Translations under genes and position numbers: made by a program | Shown: in pieces, positions 1-11,105 of the stretch | Position numbering within the stretch: position 1 is the first letter of the stretch | Layout of the letters: the number at the start of each line of letters is the position of its first letter | Assembly: GCA_021432635.1 (NCBI GenBank) | Contig: MU270140.1 | Location: 18,148-82,147, forward strand | Direction of reading: 5' to 3' | Length of the DNA: 64,000 bases | From: Thozetella sp. PMI_491 | Lineage: Eukaryota; Ascomycota; Sordariomycetes; Chaetosphaeriales; Chaetosphaeriaceae | Notes under the pieces: generated by a model | What the model saw: only the letters and a program-made list of their open reading frames with translations | Databases searched by the model: none | Told to the model about the DNA's origin: nothing

Positions 1-164
1 ATGCGCATGCTGATATCGGCCCCGCTGAAGCCGGCGTAGAGAACCTCGACTTGCACCTCGTGCTTGGCGGGGGCCGGGATGGACTCCTCGACCACCTGGA
101 CGTTGCTAACATCGTCCTTGGTGCCGAAGGAGGAGATGACCACTTTGCGGGTGAGTGTCGACAT
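1..164 (-). CDS. medium-chain dehydrogenase/reductase, N-terminal part (partial)
   Basis: The gene starts at 164 on the minus strand and runs off the left edge, so only about 54 residues are visible. The N-terminus begins MSTLTRKVVISSFG and contains VQVEVLYAGFSGADI, the usual start of the GroES-like domain of zinc-type or quinone-oxidoreductase-type MDR proteins (an alternating beta strand followed by a G-x-x-x-x-D turn). The family reduces or oxidises alcohols, aldehydes or quinones with NAD(P)H. No catalytic residues or Rossmann motif fall inside the window, so substrate and zinc dependence cannot be judged. A TATA-like element lies about 110 bp upstream. Confidence 0.65.
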   Translation of the reverse strand, partial: MSTLTRKVVISSFGTKDDVSNVQVVEESIPAPAKHEVQVEVLYAGFSGADISMR

Positions 165-816
165 ATTAGGGGATATTGCACTGGCGTTGGGGATTTAGTC
201 TTTGTCTTGACTTGATGCTTTTTTGCTGGATGCACCGGAAAAGAGACGGCATACTTGCAGCAGCTTCACACTTATATAGAGGGTGTATTACATGTATTCC
301 TACCCAGGCTTGTATTTGGAGGCTTCCGTCTGCTTCGCCAATGCGCCATGGGAATATGGCTTAGCAGGCGGATGGTATACGGCAACCGAGGACGCGTGCC
401 ACCGTGTCGCCTAGTCCGGCCCATGCCATTAGCGGTTTATTCGGAGAGCTCGCTATACGTTCGCACGTTCAACCACATGTGGCGCGCCGCTTGGCTGCAT
501 TGAATGGCATTCCACGTAATGCGAACTGAGCCTGGTGGTAAGCCGATCCTATAGCCCGGCGCGAATCTCGCCCGAGTCGGCAAGTTCTCGCGCGCTAGCG
601 TGCCGAGAACTACGCGAGCCGATGTAGTACAGCACCACCACACATTAAGCTTAATACTTGCAATCGCCTGGTTGGCCAATCTTCAAGCTAGACGTAGCTT
701 CGGCAGCTATGAAGTCCAACTAGACAGAGTGTCTGCAAGAATACAAGCCAATCGCGTTGGCCCTAAAGTCCTTGTGGTGCTCGCTTTATCCCCGCCCAGG
801 CAGAACACCTACGCAT
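165..816. other. intergenic: promoter of the dehydrogenase, 3' flank of the GH106 gene
   Basis: Apart from the TATA element near 275, I see no coding exon, repeat or RNA gene in this stretch. Confidence 0.5.
272..278 (-). promoter_or_regulatory. TATA box of the partial dehydrogenase gene
   Basis: TATATAA on the minus strand, about 110 bp upstream of the ATG at 164, a spacing common for TATA-type fungal promoters. Confidence 0.45.
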
Positions 817-3800
817 CTAGTGATGAATCACCACGCGTCGTAGGAATTGAACCTCTACAGGGCCGACGAGCCCATACCCCGCATACGGCACGTCCGTGTA
901 GTGCTCACTATCCCAGGGCACCTCCCCGTTGGTATGCAGGCTACCAATGCGTGCCTTGACCGCGTTAAACAACGTGCTCGATACCTCGACTCGTACTTCG
1001 TTGCGACCCGCCGTTACCAGATCTGAGATGTCGGCGACGGCATTTGAAGTGTCCAACGGCGGTACGGGGCGTTCGTTGACCCACGCCCGGATCGTGTTGC
1101 TCACCCTTCCGAGGCTCAATAAGACAGCATAGGATGATTGCGACGGCGCCGCTGCCAAGGGGATCGAGATGTGGGCGACGTAAGTGCCTACCCCACTGAC
1201 GTTTTGCATACCTTCGATCTGCACCCACGGCACCAGAGTTGGGAGATGTTGGGTGGGGAGTGTTACGATCTGGCCTTTGGCATCCGATAAATCCTCGAGC
1301 GGCACATACGACTCGATTGTCAGGTCCCAAGGGCCTACCGTAATGTCTTCGAGCTCCTTCTTCTCCAGAAACGTCACACGGGACCCATTGCTCAGGTGTA
1401 CAGTCGCGGCGACACCGTCGCTGTAGACCAGCGCCTCGACTTGCCCGGCGGAATTATACTGGACCGTTTCTATATTAGACGAGTAGGACACGACACGAGT
1501 AGTGGCTACGCTAGCCGTTCTGGTAAAGGCGAAGATTTTGGTCTGGCCGTTCCTGAGGCTGACGTCGATGGTGATGCCGCTATCGTCTGCGTCGTACGCC
1601 GCCAGCGGCGATTGCTTCCCAGTCCACGCATCTAGTATCCACGGCGTAGAACCGATGGGAGGCGTGAAGCGGACAGTAAAGACCGAGTCGAACCCGTTGT
1701 TCCACATATACGCCGTGTCGACGCCGGAAGCCTTGTCAGAGCGCCAGGCGATAAACATGCTCTCAGGCCCGCCTCCGGCGAATGACAGTACCGCTGCGCG
1801 AGGAGTCACGTTGAATTGCGCGAGGATTCCGGGCCCAAAGTCTGACAAGGGAATGGTATGAACAGAGGGATACGATGATAGCTCCTCCATGTTCTTTGTC
1901 ACCTCTGCCTGGCCGGCGGCGCCAACCGTGACGCTGGGAGCAGATCCTACGATGAAGATAGGCAGACCGCCCTGCGCAAAGCGGACCAGGGCGGACGAGG
2001 CTTCTGGGGTGATGTATGTCTGGTCATATACGACAAGCGCCTTGTAAGCTGGGCCATCAGGGGCCAGGAGTCCGTCTGAGACGATAGCCTCGGGCCAGGC
2101 GAGGTTTGCAAACCCCAAATATTCGTGAGAGTAGCCTATTGGACTTAGTCCATTGTTCTCCTGGGCATAGCACCGCCTAGAATACGGAAAGGGGAGAGAT
2201 TACATACCCGCAGAGGTCAGGTCTGGCCCAGGATAAAAGTCGATATCCTCGTAGTAGTGGACGTCGATGTAGAAAGCTAAGTCGACCTTGGGCACTCCGA
2301 GCTTTCCGACGAGTGAATTCCGCGCGGCGTAAAGCAACGAGTCGTTCAGGTGCCGCCACGCCGGCATGCGTGGGCCCCACATGTCGGTGAAGCGGTACTC
2401 AAACGTCGTGAGGCCGGGCCAGGTCGTTCCCGGGTAGTTGCCGCTATATGCGTAGCCGTGCAACACAAGCGTGTTGACCCCGACCGCGAAGGACCCCTTG
2501 AGCATGCGCAGCAGTTCTGGCACCGAAAACGCATAAGCGCCGATCGAAATTGCACCAACCTCTGTTGAGATGACCTCGGAACCGGCGAGATGGGCCGCGC
2601 CCATGAACTGGCGGTACCTGTCAATGTTCTCGAAGAAGGCCAAGGACTCGAGCTCCGGTGCTCCCATGAAAGGCACAGCTGCAGCCTACGACCAGTAATG
2701 CGAGCAGGGCCCCAGCGTCAGCCTACAACGAACTGATACTCAGGGCTACGAGCGGGTGGGGCAACATGAGCTAATACGCACCATATCAAGAGGGAGGTTG
2801 TAGGCTGGTTGGGAAGAGTGGTTGAGCCCTAGTGATTGAGCCCACTGCTCTAGGTGTGTTAGGTATTCCTGGTATCCTTCGTTGAGGACTTCCCGGTAGT
2901 CCTGAGTGCATGTAGTAGTGTTGCCGTATTCGCCCGTGTCGTAGATATATGTCACCTCATACGGCGTCAGATCATGCCAAGCGCACCAGATATGGTAGAG
3001 CACTGGCAGACACGGGGTGATGCTGTAGCCGCGCGATTTCTCAAAGCGTTCCGCGAATCCCTGAGTCCACCAGAGTGTTGCTATCATCTCCAAGCTGTCT
3101 TCCCAAGCTGCATATCTGGTCAGTGTGTGGTGCTCCATGAAGCATCGAAGGTCTACCGGGAGGGGAAGGATGACGCACAATACTCTCCGACCTCTCGGAG
3201 CAACCTTTTAACCTCCGCATCGTCCAGTAGATGCTGATCCCAAAAGTCGGTGATCTTCTTCGCGCCAGTGGCACTGAAGTGGTCGACAAACCAGGAACCG
3301 TTACCAATGGTGGTGTTGGCTTCGGGCACCGAGATGGCGTTTTTTGCATTGGTATATCTCTCATAGAAGGCGAAGAGCCTGTACTCGCCGCTCGCCGGTG
3401 GTGGAGTCCACTCCAAAGTGCCGTTTCGAACCAAGGATGTCAGATCGACGACACTCGTCTGGTTAAGAACCACAATATTCTCATCGGGATCGAGCCCTTC
3501 TTTCCTGACTACCTCAGCAGCCACCACAGCAGCTAGGGAGTTTTTTTCGCCCCAGTCTTGTGGTAAATGCATCCAGCCCTCCAAGCCTTGGGTATTGAAC
3601 GAGGCACTGGCCGTGGGCACTAACCCATTAAACGTCTCGCCTGCATTCACAACGGTACTGCTGTAAACTAGTTGGTAGCCAAGGCCCGGAGTCTCGGGTT
3701 CGCTGGGCACACCCTGGCCCTGATTCGGCCCGAGGGCAAAGTCAAACAGCAAGCCGTCCGCAGCGCTGGCGTTGAGTGCAGCTCGGAGCACATCCTTGAA

Positions 3801-4155
3801 CGCCTCGGTGCCGAATCCATAGATGGACCAGTCAGTCACGACAGGCCCATTGCCGTAATTGAAGAAGGGCAGGAACTCGACGCCGCCGCACCCGACGTCG
3901 GCGATAGCGTGTATGTCCTGCACTACCTCGTCGATCGGAACACTTGCGTCCGGCAGCCTATGAAGGTTAGCGGAATCTCCCGAGAACTAGAGTGTCCTCG
4001 GGGCGAAGGAACAAAGAACCGCGGACGCACCAGTATCGGAACTTAGGCCGGTAGTAGTTTGGCGGTGTATCGAAGTCGGCAATAGGGATTGTTGGAGCGC
4101 CGGATAAGAAACTGCCCAGGGGAAGCTGGCCCACCGGGATGAGATCTAGTACCAT
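817..4155 (-). CDS. GH106-type alpha-L-rhamnosidase
   Basis: Five exons: 4155-4031, 3957-3179, 3107-2782, 2685-2208 and 2135-817; they total 1008 codons without the stop. All four introns are GT-AG (73, 71, 96 and 72 nt). The spliced protein has the fungal GH106 N-terminal signature PPNYYRPKFRYWLPDASV, then CGGVEFLPFFNYG. The SWEDSLEM segment and a C-terminal beta-sandwich region (residues about 800-1000, resembling a GH2-type sugar-binding domain) follow. The family removes terminal alpha-L-rhamnose from pectic or other rhamnosides. The length fits the family. Oddity: the chosen ATG at 4155 (A at -3) gives no signal peptide, and neither does the in-frame ATG at 4203, so an upstream exon carrying a secretion signal may have been missed, or the enzyme is intracellular. 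Exons 4 and 5 join through CCAATAG at 2136; earlier AGs would break the frame. Confidence 0.8.
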
Positions 4156-5779
4156 TTTTGAGAAGGTGAGGACCGTTGTATGACGACAGAGGCACTCAAT
4201 CACCCCAGGAATAAGGGCCTAACGGTGTTCAGGGGCTTGTACGGCTCTTCGCCTACTTTATCTAGCCCAAACGACCAGCTCCACACTTAGAAGAGATACA
4301 CTACAATTTCGGACTCGGTTCCGGCGAGATGCGACGAGAGAGTGTTCGTGAAGGTGAGGCTGGTCGTGATCGCGGCGTCTGGCGCTCAAGCACCAGCGAC
4401 CGGGGCTCTGCTACGGCGCTGCGCCTGTATGCGGGGTTGCCATTGTTTCACCCCCATTGGCCATTGGGGTAATCGAGCAGTAGTCAAACGCAGCCCACCT
4501 CCAAACAAGTTCGTGTTTGTCATGGCGTCCCGCGGCGCTTGCCTCTCATTCGCTCCTTCAGCAGAATGGCCCGAGGGTCCAAATCGACTGCTTTACGTCA
4601 CTGCTGTTGATCCTGCTTGGCGCTCAGCATGGCCTAGTTTGGTGTATGAGAAGAACCCCCACCTTACCACTGACTTGTCTTCAAGAGGTCACAGCGAGGG
4701 AGGCAGAGGAATTATCCGTCCAAAATATTCAGGCGCATTCATGGATTAAGTGTATTAACTGGCGACGCTGCTAGGGTAATAGACATGCAGTCCATCTAAC
4801 CAGATTAGAATAAGAACTGGCGTATAAATGTCCAGCTAGCCAATGCCTATCAAGGAACACGTTCAGATCAAGTGCGCAATAGGTAGTACCTAGTACCTTA
4901 GCCAACGGCAATAAAATGAAACCAAGGACAGTTTGGTCAACCTCGGTCAGCAGGAAGGTCGTATGTCGCATTCAAGAAGAGCCCGGTGGATGCAAATTTC
5001 ACGTCGGTTAGCGCCAACATGCCTGCCAAGCTGGCTGGCAACTCCTAAAAAGCGAGTTGTATGAGAGGCCTTGCGGGGATATCCATCAGTTCGGAGCTGA
5101 CAGGGTTGAGGTAGCACTACTCGCTGACGAAATATTGGTTTCTTGTGCCGACAGTATAGTCCCGTCCATCGGACTTGGCACAACTAACTGGGGTTAACCC
5201 AATGTTCTTCAAAGACATCTTCTTCTTGGCGTTCTCCTGCCAGTCATCTGAGGAGAAGAAACCATAAGCTATGCAACTAACTCAGTAGCTTTTTGGGACC
5301 ACTTCACTGATCCTTTTAGACAATTGGGTCCATATACGGAATCTCAGGCCGTCTCGATGGCAAACTTAGGCGACCGCGCCTTGGCCTCGGCCTCTTGGCG
5401 TCTTTTACGGGATTCAACATTAGGCTCCCATCAATTGGCTAGCTAGAAATAACCCTATACGAAGATTCGGCCCCCTAACCTAGCTGCAACTGCACCGTTA
5501 TTCGGAAGATCATGCCCGGAAAGATTGTGCGATCCAAGTGCAACGATGCTACCTCCCAAATACAACCCTCATCACGGACTTGTGACAGTCGAGGCAGGGC
5601 AAGCGCCGAGAGCGGTGGGTAGGTCACATGGGAAGACTCTATGGGTGATGGCCATCTAACCTATAAAAGGGTCTTTGGATGGAGCGGCCACAGGAGAAAC
5701 GATATATCATAGCCGTTCATCAGGCAATACTAGCAAGTTGATACAATACTGTAGTTCTCCTCAACTAATTGTCTTCAAT
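4156..5779. other. intergenic between divergent GH106 and protease genes
   Basis: This 1.6-kb region serves as promoter for both neighbours. Short open frames on both strands lack recognisable motifs. Apart from the protease TATA box I see no feature. Confidence 0.5.
5662..5668 (+). promoter_or_regulatory. TATA box of the serine protease gene
   Basis: TATAAAA, 112 bp upstream of the preferred start at 5780. It also argues against the earlier in-frame ATG at 5675, which lies only about 10 bp downstream of it. Confidence 0.6.
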
Positions 5780-6679
5780 ATGTCTTCCATGACCCTCTTC
5801 AAGGCCACGACCATTCTCTCCTTCTGCACGTCAGTCTTTGCGGCACCCACTGCAGAAGTGAGGAGGGAAGAGGTGCAGTGGACTCATCCCATGGGCCATG
5901 CGAGCAGCAGTGAAATATCCGCACTAGCTGCTAGCCCCCAACCACAGACCATTTCCTATACCGAGGCCGATCTCCAGGGCTTGAACAGCACCGCAGCTCC
6001 CTGGAGCTCCGCAGGCCCAGGGCTACAGGAGCGCGGCATCATCGGGGCCGATAACCGCGTGCTCTGGGACCACCAAGAGTATCCTTATAACGCTATGGGT
6101 CGGGTGACCACGTCGACTGGCGGCATCTGCAGCGGGACCTTGATTGGACCCCGCCATATGGTCACCGCAAAGCACTGCACATCCGCCGGGGCGACTTACC
6201 GGTTCGCGCCCAACTACTACCAGGGTGAGCGGTTGGGCAGTGCGGGCACCGCGGCAGTCATCACCATGGACGCTCCTTCGGGCTCGTGCGGGTCCAAGGA
6301 GGACTGGGCCATCATCATTCTTGACCAGCGTCTGGGCGATAAGTACGGCTATCTCGGGGCCAAGGTCATCGACCCGAACACGCAGCTCAACAAGCCCATC
6401 TTCTTTCACTTTGGCTACCCGGGAGACCATGGGGCGGACAAGCCATACCGACAGGAGGCCATCTCGGCGTCGAGCTCTAATGCGTGCGAGCCCGGCGGCC
6501 CGATCGAGACGGACGCGGACGCGGTACCGGGCCAATCAGGTGGCCCTCTATGGATTAACGAAAACGGGTCGCGATACCAGTACGGGGTTCTGAGCCTCAC
6601 GAGCTCGACTGGCAGTGGATTTGCCGCTGGTGGAAATTTTGTCAATGCGATCGTGAGGGCGCGGAACGATTTCCCGTGA
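5780..6679 (+). CDS. secreted V8-like (glutamyl endopeptidase-type) serine protease
   Basis: Intron-free, 299 residues. The start at 5780 gives a clean signal peptide (hydrophobic residues 4-22, cleavage near AAPTA). A propeptide to about residue 85 follows, ending QER before GIIGADNR, the likely mature N-terminus. The trypsin-fold triad is visible: His132 in VTAKHC, Asp175 in KEDWAIII, and Ser253 in PGQSGGPLW. Cys117/Cys133 could form the disulfide beside the histidine, and Cys170/Cys236 another. The type resembles bacterial and fungal S1B glutamyl endopeptidases, which degrade extracellular protein; Glu specificity is inferred, not shown. An open frame on the opposite strand (6023-6535) is a shadow. 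A TATA box precedes the gene. Confidence 0.85.
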   Translation: MSSMTLFKATTILSFCTSVFAAPTAEVRREEVQWTHPMGHASSSEISALAASPQPQTISYTEADLQGLNSTAAPWSSAGPGLQERGIIGADNRVLWDHQEYPYNAMGRVTTSTGGICSGTLIGPRHMVTAKHCTSAGATYRFAPNYYQGERLGSAGTAAVITMDAPSGSCGSKEDWAIIILDQRLGDKYGYLGAKVIDPNTQLNKPIFFHFGYPGDHGADKPYRQEAISASSSNACEPGGPIETDADAVPGQSGGPLWINENGSRYQYGVLSLTSSTGSGFAAGGNFVNAIVRARNDFP

Positions 6680-8477
6680 GTGAGAGTGAGCCCAGGATGC
6701 ATCTACGCTATTATATACCGTGAAGTTTGTAAACAAGTTATTCCTGAAAGGCGAATCAAAGTAGATACGTACGAGCAGGTACTGTCTCGCGTGGTTACGG
6801 CATCTATATTTTTGCTCGGATGTTGGTGCCGATGGCCAAGAGGTAATGCAGGTGGGAACACAACCTTGTTATCAACAGAACAGGAATTGACTTGCTTGTT
6901 TTCTACCTTTTTATTTTTATTTTTATTTTTGGTTTTGGTTTTGCCTCATACTGTAGAAATCGATCCTTTCTAATAAATCTGGCCGTGGTGCGCTGCTTTC
7001 AATGCGAACCATGGGCTGCTTATAATCCTCATTTGCCTGATATTCCATCTGCAGTTATACTCGTACAATACGCCCCGTGATTTAAGGGACATGTGAAGGT
7101 AGCAGCACAGAGCCGTGATGAGGCCTCCGAAGAAACAAGCCGTGCTCAAAGTTTGGACCGTCCCCCTTGAAGATCCTTCTTGATTGATGATACAGCAGCA
7201 ATAAGGTTGTCGTGTGTGCTGTTTCTGGAGCTAGTTGAGCTAATGTTGTACTGCATCTGAACAAAGCGGTCGGACGAAGAGGATGTGTCGTACAGATACG
7301 CTAGCATTCTTAATGGATCGCGATCTGACAGCCTGGCAATGTTAGCCAAGTGCGTGACAGCTGCAGTGCACTGCCTTACCGGTATGTGACGGGAGATTTT
7401 TGGGGTCTTTTCGGTTTCAACCCCATAGGCATGGTCCAAGAAGCAATTCGGATAGGTGTGGTAATTCACTAGTAGCTCTTCGTACTGTTTTGCAAGTTCC
7501 GTTTGCTAAAGACATTGCTCTATCCCTCCAGATCCAGGAGGGCCTTCATATAATTACCTAGGAAGCTAACATACAAGACGGCGGATGTTTTCCTGCCCAA
7601 GAAACTGCTAGCGATCTTTTCGGAAGTTGGATATGCCATGATCGTCATCTGGCTCAGCATGCACGTTCGTGTTCGTCTGAAATAAACTCTTGCAAGAGAC
7701 TGTTATCCGCCATGTGGCGTCCGGACACCTAGTAAGTAAGGGTGTTTGCACGGATGCTCGGTTCTGCTAGCTGGGTGATGCGATCTTGTGCATCAAGGCC
7801 GTGCGGAGGGTAGATCAGCTGTACAATGATCCCTGTAGAACCCCGGTTTGCATCCCGAAGGACGCGGCGAGGAAGCAGGTGAGACCTACGTCTGTCCGAT
7901 TTGAACGGAAGTTGCGTCCCGGTAAGAATAGGCGAAGCCGGTTCTTGCCGTGACCAAGCTCTAGGCACTCATCTCTAGGCTGCCAAGTGATATGGCATTG
8001 ATATCGTCGGCCCTGTTTCTAGAGCTTGCAGCATTGATGGTCTGATCTTTCCGGACCAAGCAATTGCCACGGGGCCGCGATTCTGAGCCTATTCATTTCG
8101 GACCGAGCCGAATTTATCTCGTTGAGCCTTGCCTGGGCAGAATTTGGATAGTAAGCGGAAGGCTGCAACCGCGACAGTTTCAGACAGGGGGTATCCTAAC
8201 TAGGCCGCCGAGCCCATAACCCAATGATGTCCACCGAAAGGGTTATTCGCAACAAGAGTTCGTCGGGTTTCAAAATTATCTAGGAAAGAGAATATCGGAA
8301 CATGCGGCATCCCGTAAGGCAGCCGAAAGCTTAGTAGGCACACCGCGAGAGGGCTATGTGGAGGCTGCTTCACGCCGAACGCGTCATCTGGACAAAAAGG
8401 TGAACTCCGCCTGGTGCACTAATACCATCTATAGTCATTGTTTTGGTAGGCGCCCGGCACGTCGCATTTCGTTAAAC
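6680..8477. other. gene-poor interval containing a decayed gene
   Basis: It holds the decayed minus-strand gene described separately (7146-7676). A minus-strand open frame at 7729-7968 contains VQLIYPPHGLDAQDRITQLAE, which reads like real protein and may be another exon of the same relic, but I cannot join it. Nothing else was recognised. Confidence 0.4.
7146..7676 (-). pseudogene. decayed gene of unknown family
   Basis: Coding-like pieces follow in order on the minus strand. After a good acceptor (TTTATTTCAG, ending 7677) one reads HAEPDDDHGISNFRKDR, an in-frame TAG, then QFLGQENIRRL. Next comes an intron with GTATGT donor and TTTAG acceptor in phase 0, then TELAKQYEELLVNYHTYPNC. A GTAAGG...CCAG intron of 47 nt follows, but splicing it shifts the frame away from the protein-like tail DPLRMLAYLYDTSSSSDR...SIKKDL. 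One nonsense codon and one frame break suggest a pseudogene, or my exon joins are wrong. The sequence is helical and coiled-coil-like, and I do not recognise the family. Confidence 0.35.
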
Positions 8478-10514
8478 ATGGGAATCGAACCACACGAGCC
8501 CGGGGAGCCTACCAGTGAACCGACGAGCCGGCCACTTTCACCTTCGACATACTCTAGCGTCCTGAATATCAAGCTGGAAGTCGCCAAGAGAAACGAACAA
8601 TCGGTAAGATGCCGCATCTGGCGGCAGAACAAGGATTACAAGCTAATTGGGAGCACGTCAGCACCCCCGGTCCCTCCTGCAGGTCGATGCTACCCTACCA
8701 GTCCCGTTGGCATCCCCGTCGACTCCATCCACTGCAGCATCTAGATCAGTCTCCGAGTTTTACACTACGGCCTTGATGAGTCCACTATCTAGTATAGATA
8801 GTGGGCATACGTCGAACCTAGAAGTTTCTCCTCGAGGAGACTTCAAGTCGAATCTTCAACGTTGCCCTTTTCACATAAAACCTGGAGGGGAGGCGTCGGG
8901 TCCTACTTGGCACGAATCTGAGCATGGCGCAAAGGAAACTTCTCATAATGTCGAGGATGTCACCTCCAGTATCCAAAGACTTGGTCTGGGTGGGCCTCCG
9001 AAAAACCGCCTGCCGATGCCACAATCGTCGCAATGGACAGGGGACTTCTCCAGGTCATACTCACGGGACGGCTCCGGTGACCCGCACTCCAGCGGAACTC
9101 AGAGAGAACCCTCAGAAGACGAGAGCTGGGGAGGAGTTGGGGGCTCAAATGAGGCGACAAAGGACAACATTTCACGTTTCAGAAGCGCATTCCTGGACGG
9201 AAGGGGAAAGATTTCTTGCCCCTATCGGAAGCGAAATCCAAAGCGGTTCAATGTTCGCGACCACCATAACTGCGCCCTAGAATCGTTCGATACCATGACA
9301 AATATGCGGCAAGTACAACAGTTGCTCATCTATACGTTTTCGCACTTGCTTACTCCTCTCAAGCCAGCACGTCAAATTTCATCACAGGGTTGGGCATGTA
9401 CGATGCCCTCGTTGTAATGTCTTCTTTGTTAGCGAAGCGGAGCTATGGTCACATAGCCGATCAGCAGTGCCATGTGAGGTTCTGGAGCCCGACCCGGAGG
9501 ATGGAGTTTGTGACGCCAAGCTGAAAAAGCTCATGAGCAAAGAGAACAGGAAAGGGCTGGAACATGACTGGGCAGTTGCTTGGTCAATCCTCTTTGGTGA
9601 CGAGGACGAGGTGAAACCACTGAGTAAGTCCATCTACCCACAGTTATGTGCGTCTACAAGCTCAGCTCACCGTGGCTGCAGACTTTGAGCCTGTTCTGGA
9701 ACATGTTGAGATGGCACAGTTCGTGCCCCTAGTGCTACAGTCCTCTCTGAGCGAGCCGCAGATAGACTCCCTTGAACAGGACGCGCTAGAAACGGTCGAG
9801 CAAATATGCCATGCACACTTCCAAGAGGTTGCATTCCATGCATTCAGTGCACTGTTCAGTGGCAGCGAGGAGCGAGACTTTGGGGTTGTTTTCGCTTCTA
9901 AATGTAACGAGATGGCACCCAGACTACGGCACAGCATCCAGACGAGCGGCCTAGCCATCTTCCCCGGTACAGGCCACATCCCTATCCTTGATATTTTGCG
10001 GGGCTGCTGCCCAAAGGCACACGCGGTCTTGAACCGTCGCTCCCAAGACTCAGCAATTGGAAGCATAGGTGGGGACAACACGGTGCCGGTGAGCTTTGCC
10101 GCTCCAGAGATGAACCCAGAAGGCCCACTTCCATACGAAAGGAACACGATGCCCGAGCATCCTAGCTTCCGCGCGACCGAAGCACGTGTAACACGACCTC
10201 CACCACCGGAGCCCCTTTTCTTTCCGTCTCAGGAACCCATACAGCCACCGGTCCCTCCGACTGAGGCGTATGGGTGGCCGCATCCCCATCAAAACTATCG
10301 AAACCCCCTTCAAAGGCTGACTCTCGCTTCCACCATGTCGTCCCAATATAGCCTTGGCCCCGGTGGGGTACCGGCGACGCAACAGCCCAATCTCTCCATG
10401 AATAGCACACTGAGGCACAATGGGCCTAGGTCTCCTCGTTACCAAAATGATGGTGAATTAGATTCTTACCAAGGTCAGCCCGACAGTCGGCGTGGAGGTC
10501 AGGGTGGACAGTAA
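8478..10514 (+). CDS. C2H2-like zinc-finger protein, fungal family of unknown role
   Basis: Four exons: 8478-8603, 8683-9312, 9368-9623 and 9682-10514, giving 614 residues. The introns are GT-AG (79, 55 and 58 nt). The N-terminal third is Ser/Pro-rich and low complexity. Around residues 220-290 lie a CPYRKRNPKRFNVRDHHNC segment, MTNMRQHVKFHHR, and CPRCNVFFVSEAELWSH, the paired Cys/His arrangement of a widespread fungal family often annotated as C2H2-type hypothetical proteins. PCEVLEPDPEDG and a conserved acidic/aromatic stretch (DWAVAWSILFGD) follow. The C-terminus is Pro/Gln-rich and disordered. Nuclear nucleic-acid binding is plausible but unproven. An alternative GC donor at 9308 would drop the finger's histidines, so I preferred the GT donor at 9313. 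Confidence 0.7.
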
Positions 10515-11105
10515 CGATCGTCAAGGAGGGTTGGACTGTGGAGATGGTGCTTCTTCGAGCACATGTAACTTGTACCTTCAGATAAGTTGGTTTAGAGGAG
10601 AACATCTAGATGTACGATAAGTAGCTGCCACAGCGGAAGTATACAGGAGCCACAAAGGAATGCAACAAGTTATACTACATAACCTACGAGGGTTTCTGCA
10701 TGCCAATGCCTGCTACCTCGGCAATATCTGCTGACCACCGCGTCTGGCATTTTTTTTTAGTTGTTGGGAACGGCTTTGGCTGTGCAATGGCTAGCGCGGC
10801 GTTTTACAAAATATAGGGACATTGCTAGCGAATTTCTAAAGAATTATACAGTACGTAGTAGCATTGCACGCGCCTCTAGATTAGCGAGACAGGGGGTTGC
10901 TTGCTTGATGCCAGCCAGACTCAGCCGCCGGCATCAAACTACCATCTGCAAGAAGCAGCGGGAAGAATATTGCGCCGGTCTGACGTTTACCCTTTGCAAC
11001 AAACGTATCGCTGAAGGCGCCGCCAATCTCCTCCCCGCCACAATATCTCATCGAGCGACTATTGAGACGCGTCGACAGATTTGTGGCACCCTCCCTTCCG
11101 GCGAA
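10515..11105. other. intergenic, upstream of the ankyrin gene
   Basis: An open frame continues upstream of the ankyrin start as far as 10761, but it lacks family similarity and is AT-rich. I treat it as the 5' flank. Nothing else was recognised. Confidence 0.4.

Noticed and set aside
2161-2207. 47-nt intron (GTATGT...CCCAG) between GH106 exons 4 and 5
   Set aside because: It shifts the frame; the 72-nt version ending CCAATAG at 2136 restores LTSAGYSHEYLG and full codon count.
6023-6535. 170-codon antisense frame opposite the protease
   Set aside because: Shadow of the GC-rich sense gene; no start context or motif.
9308-9382. GC-AG intron in the C2H2 gene (GCAAGT donor at 9308)
   Set aside because: It keeps frame but removes the HVKFHHR segment holding the finger histidines; the GT donor at 9313 with acceptor at 9367 keeps it.
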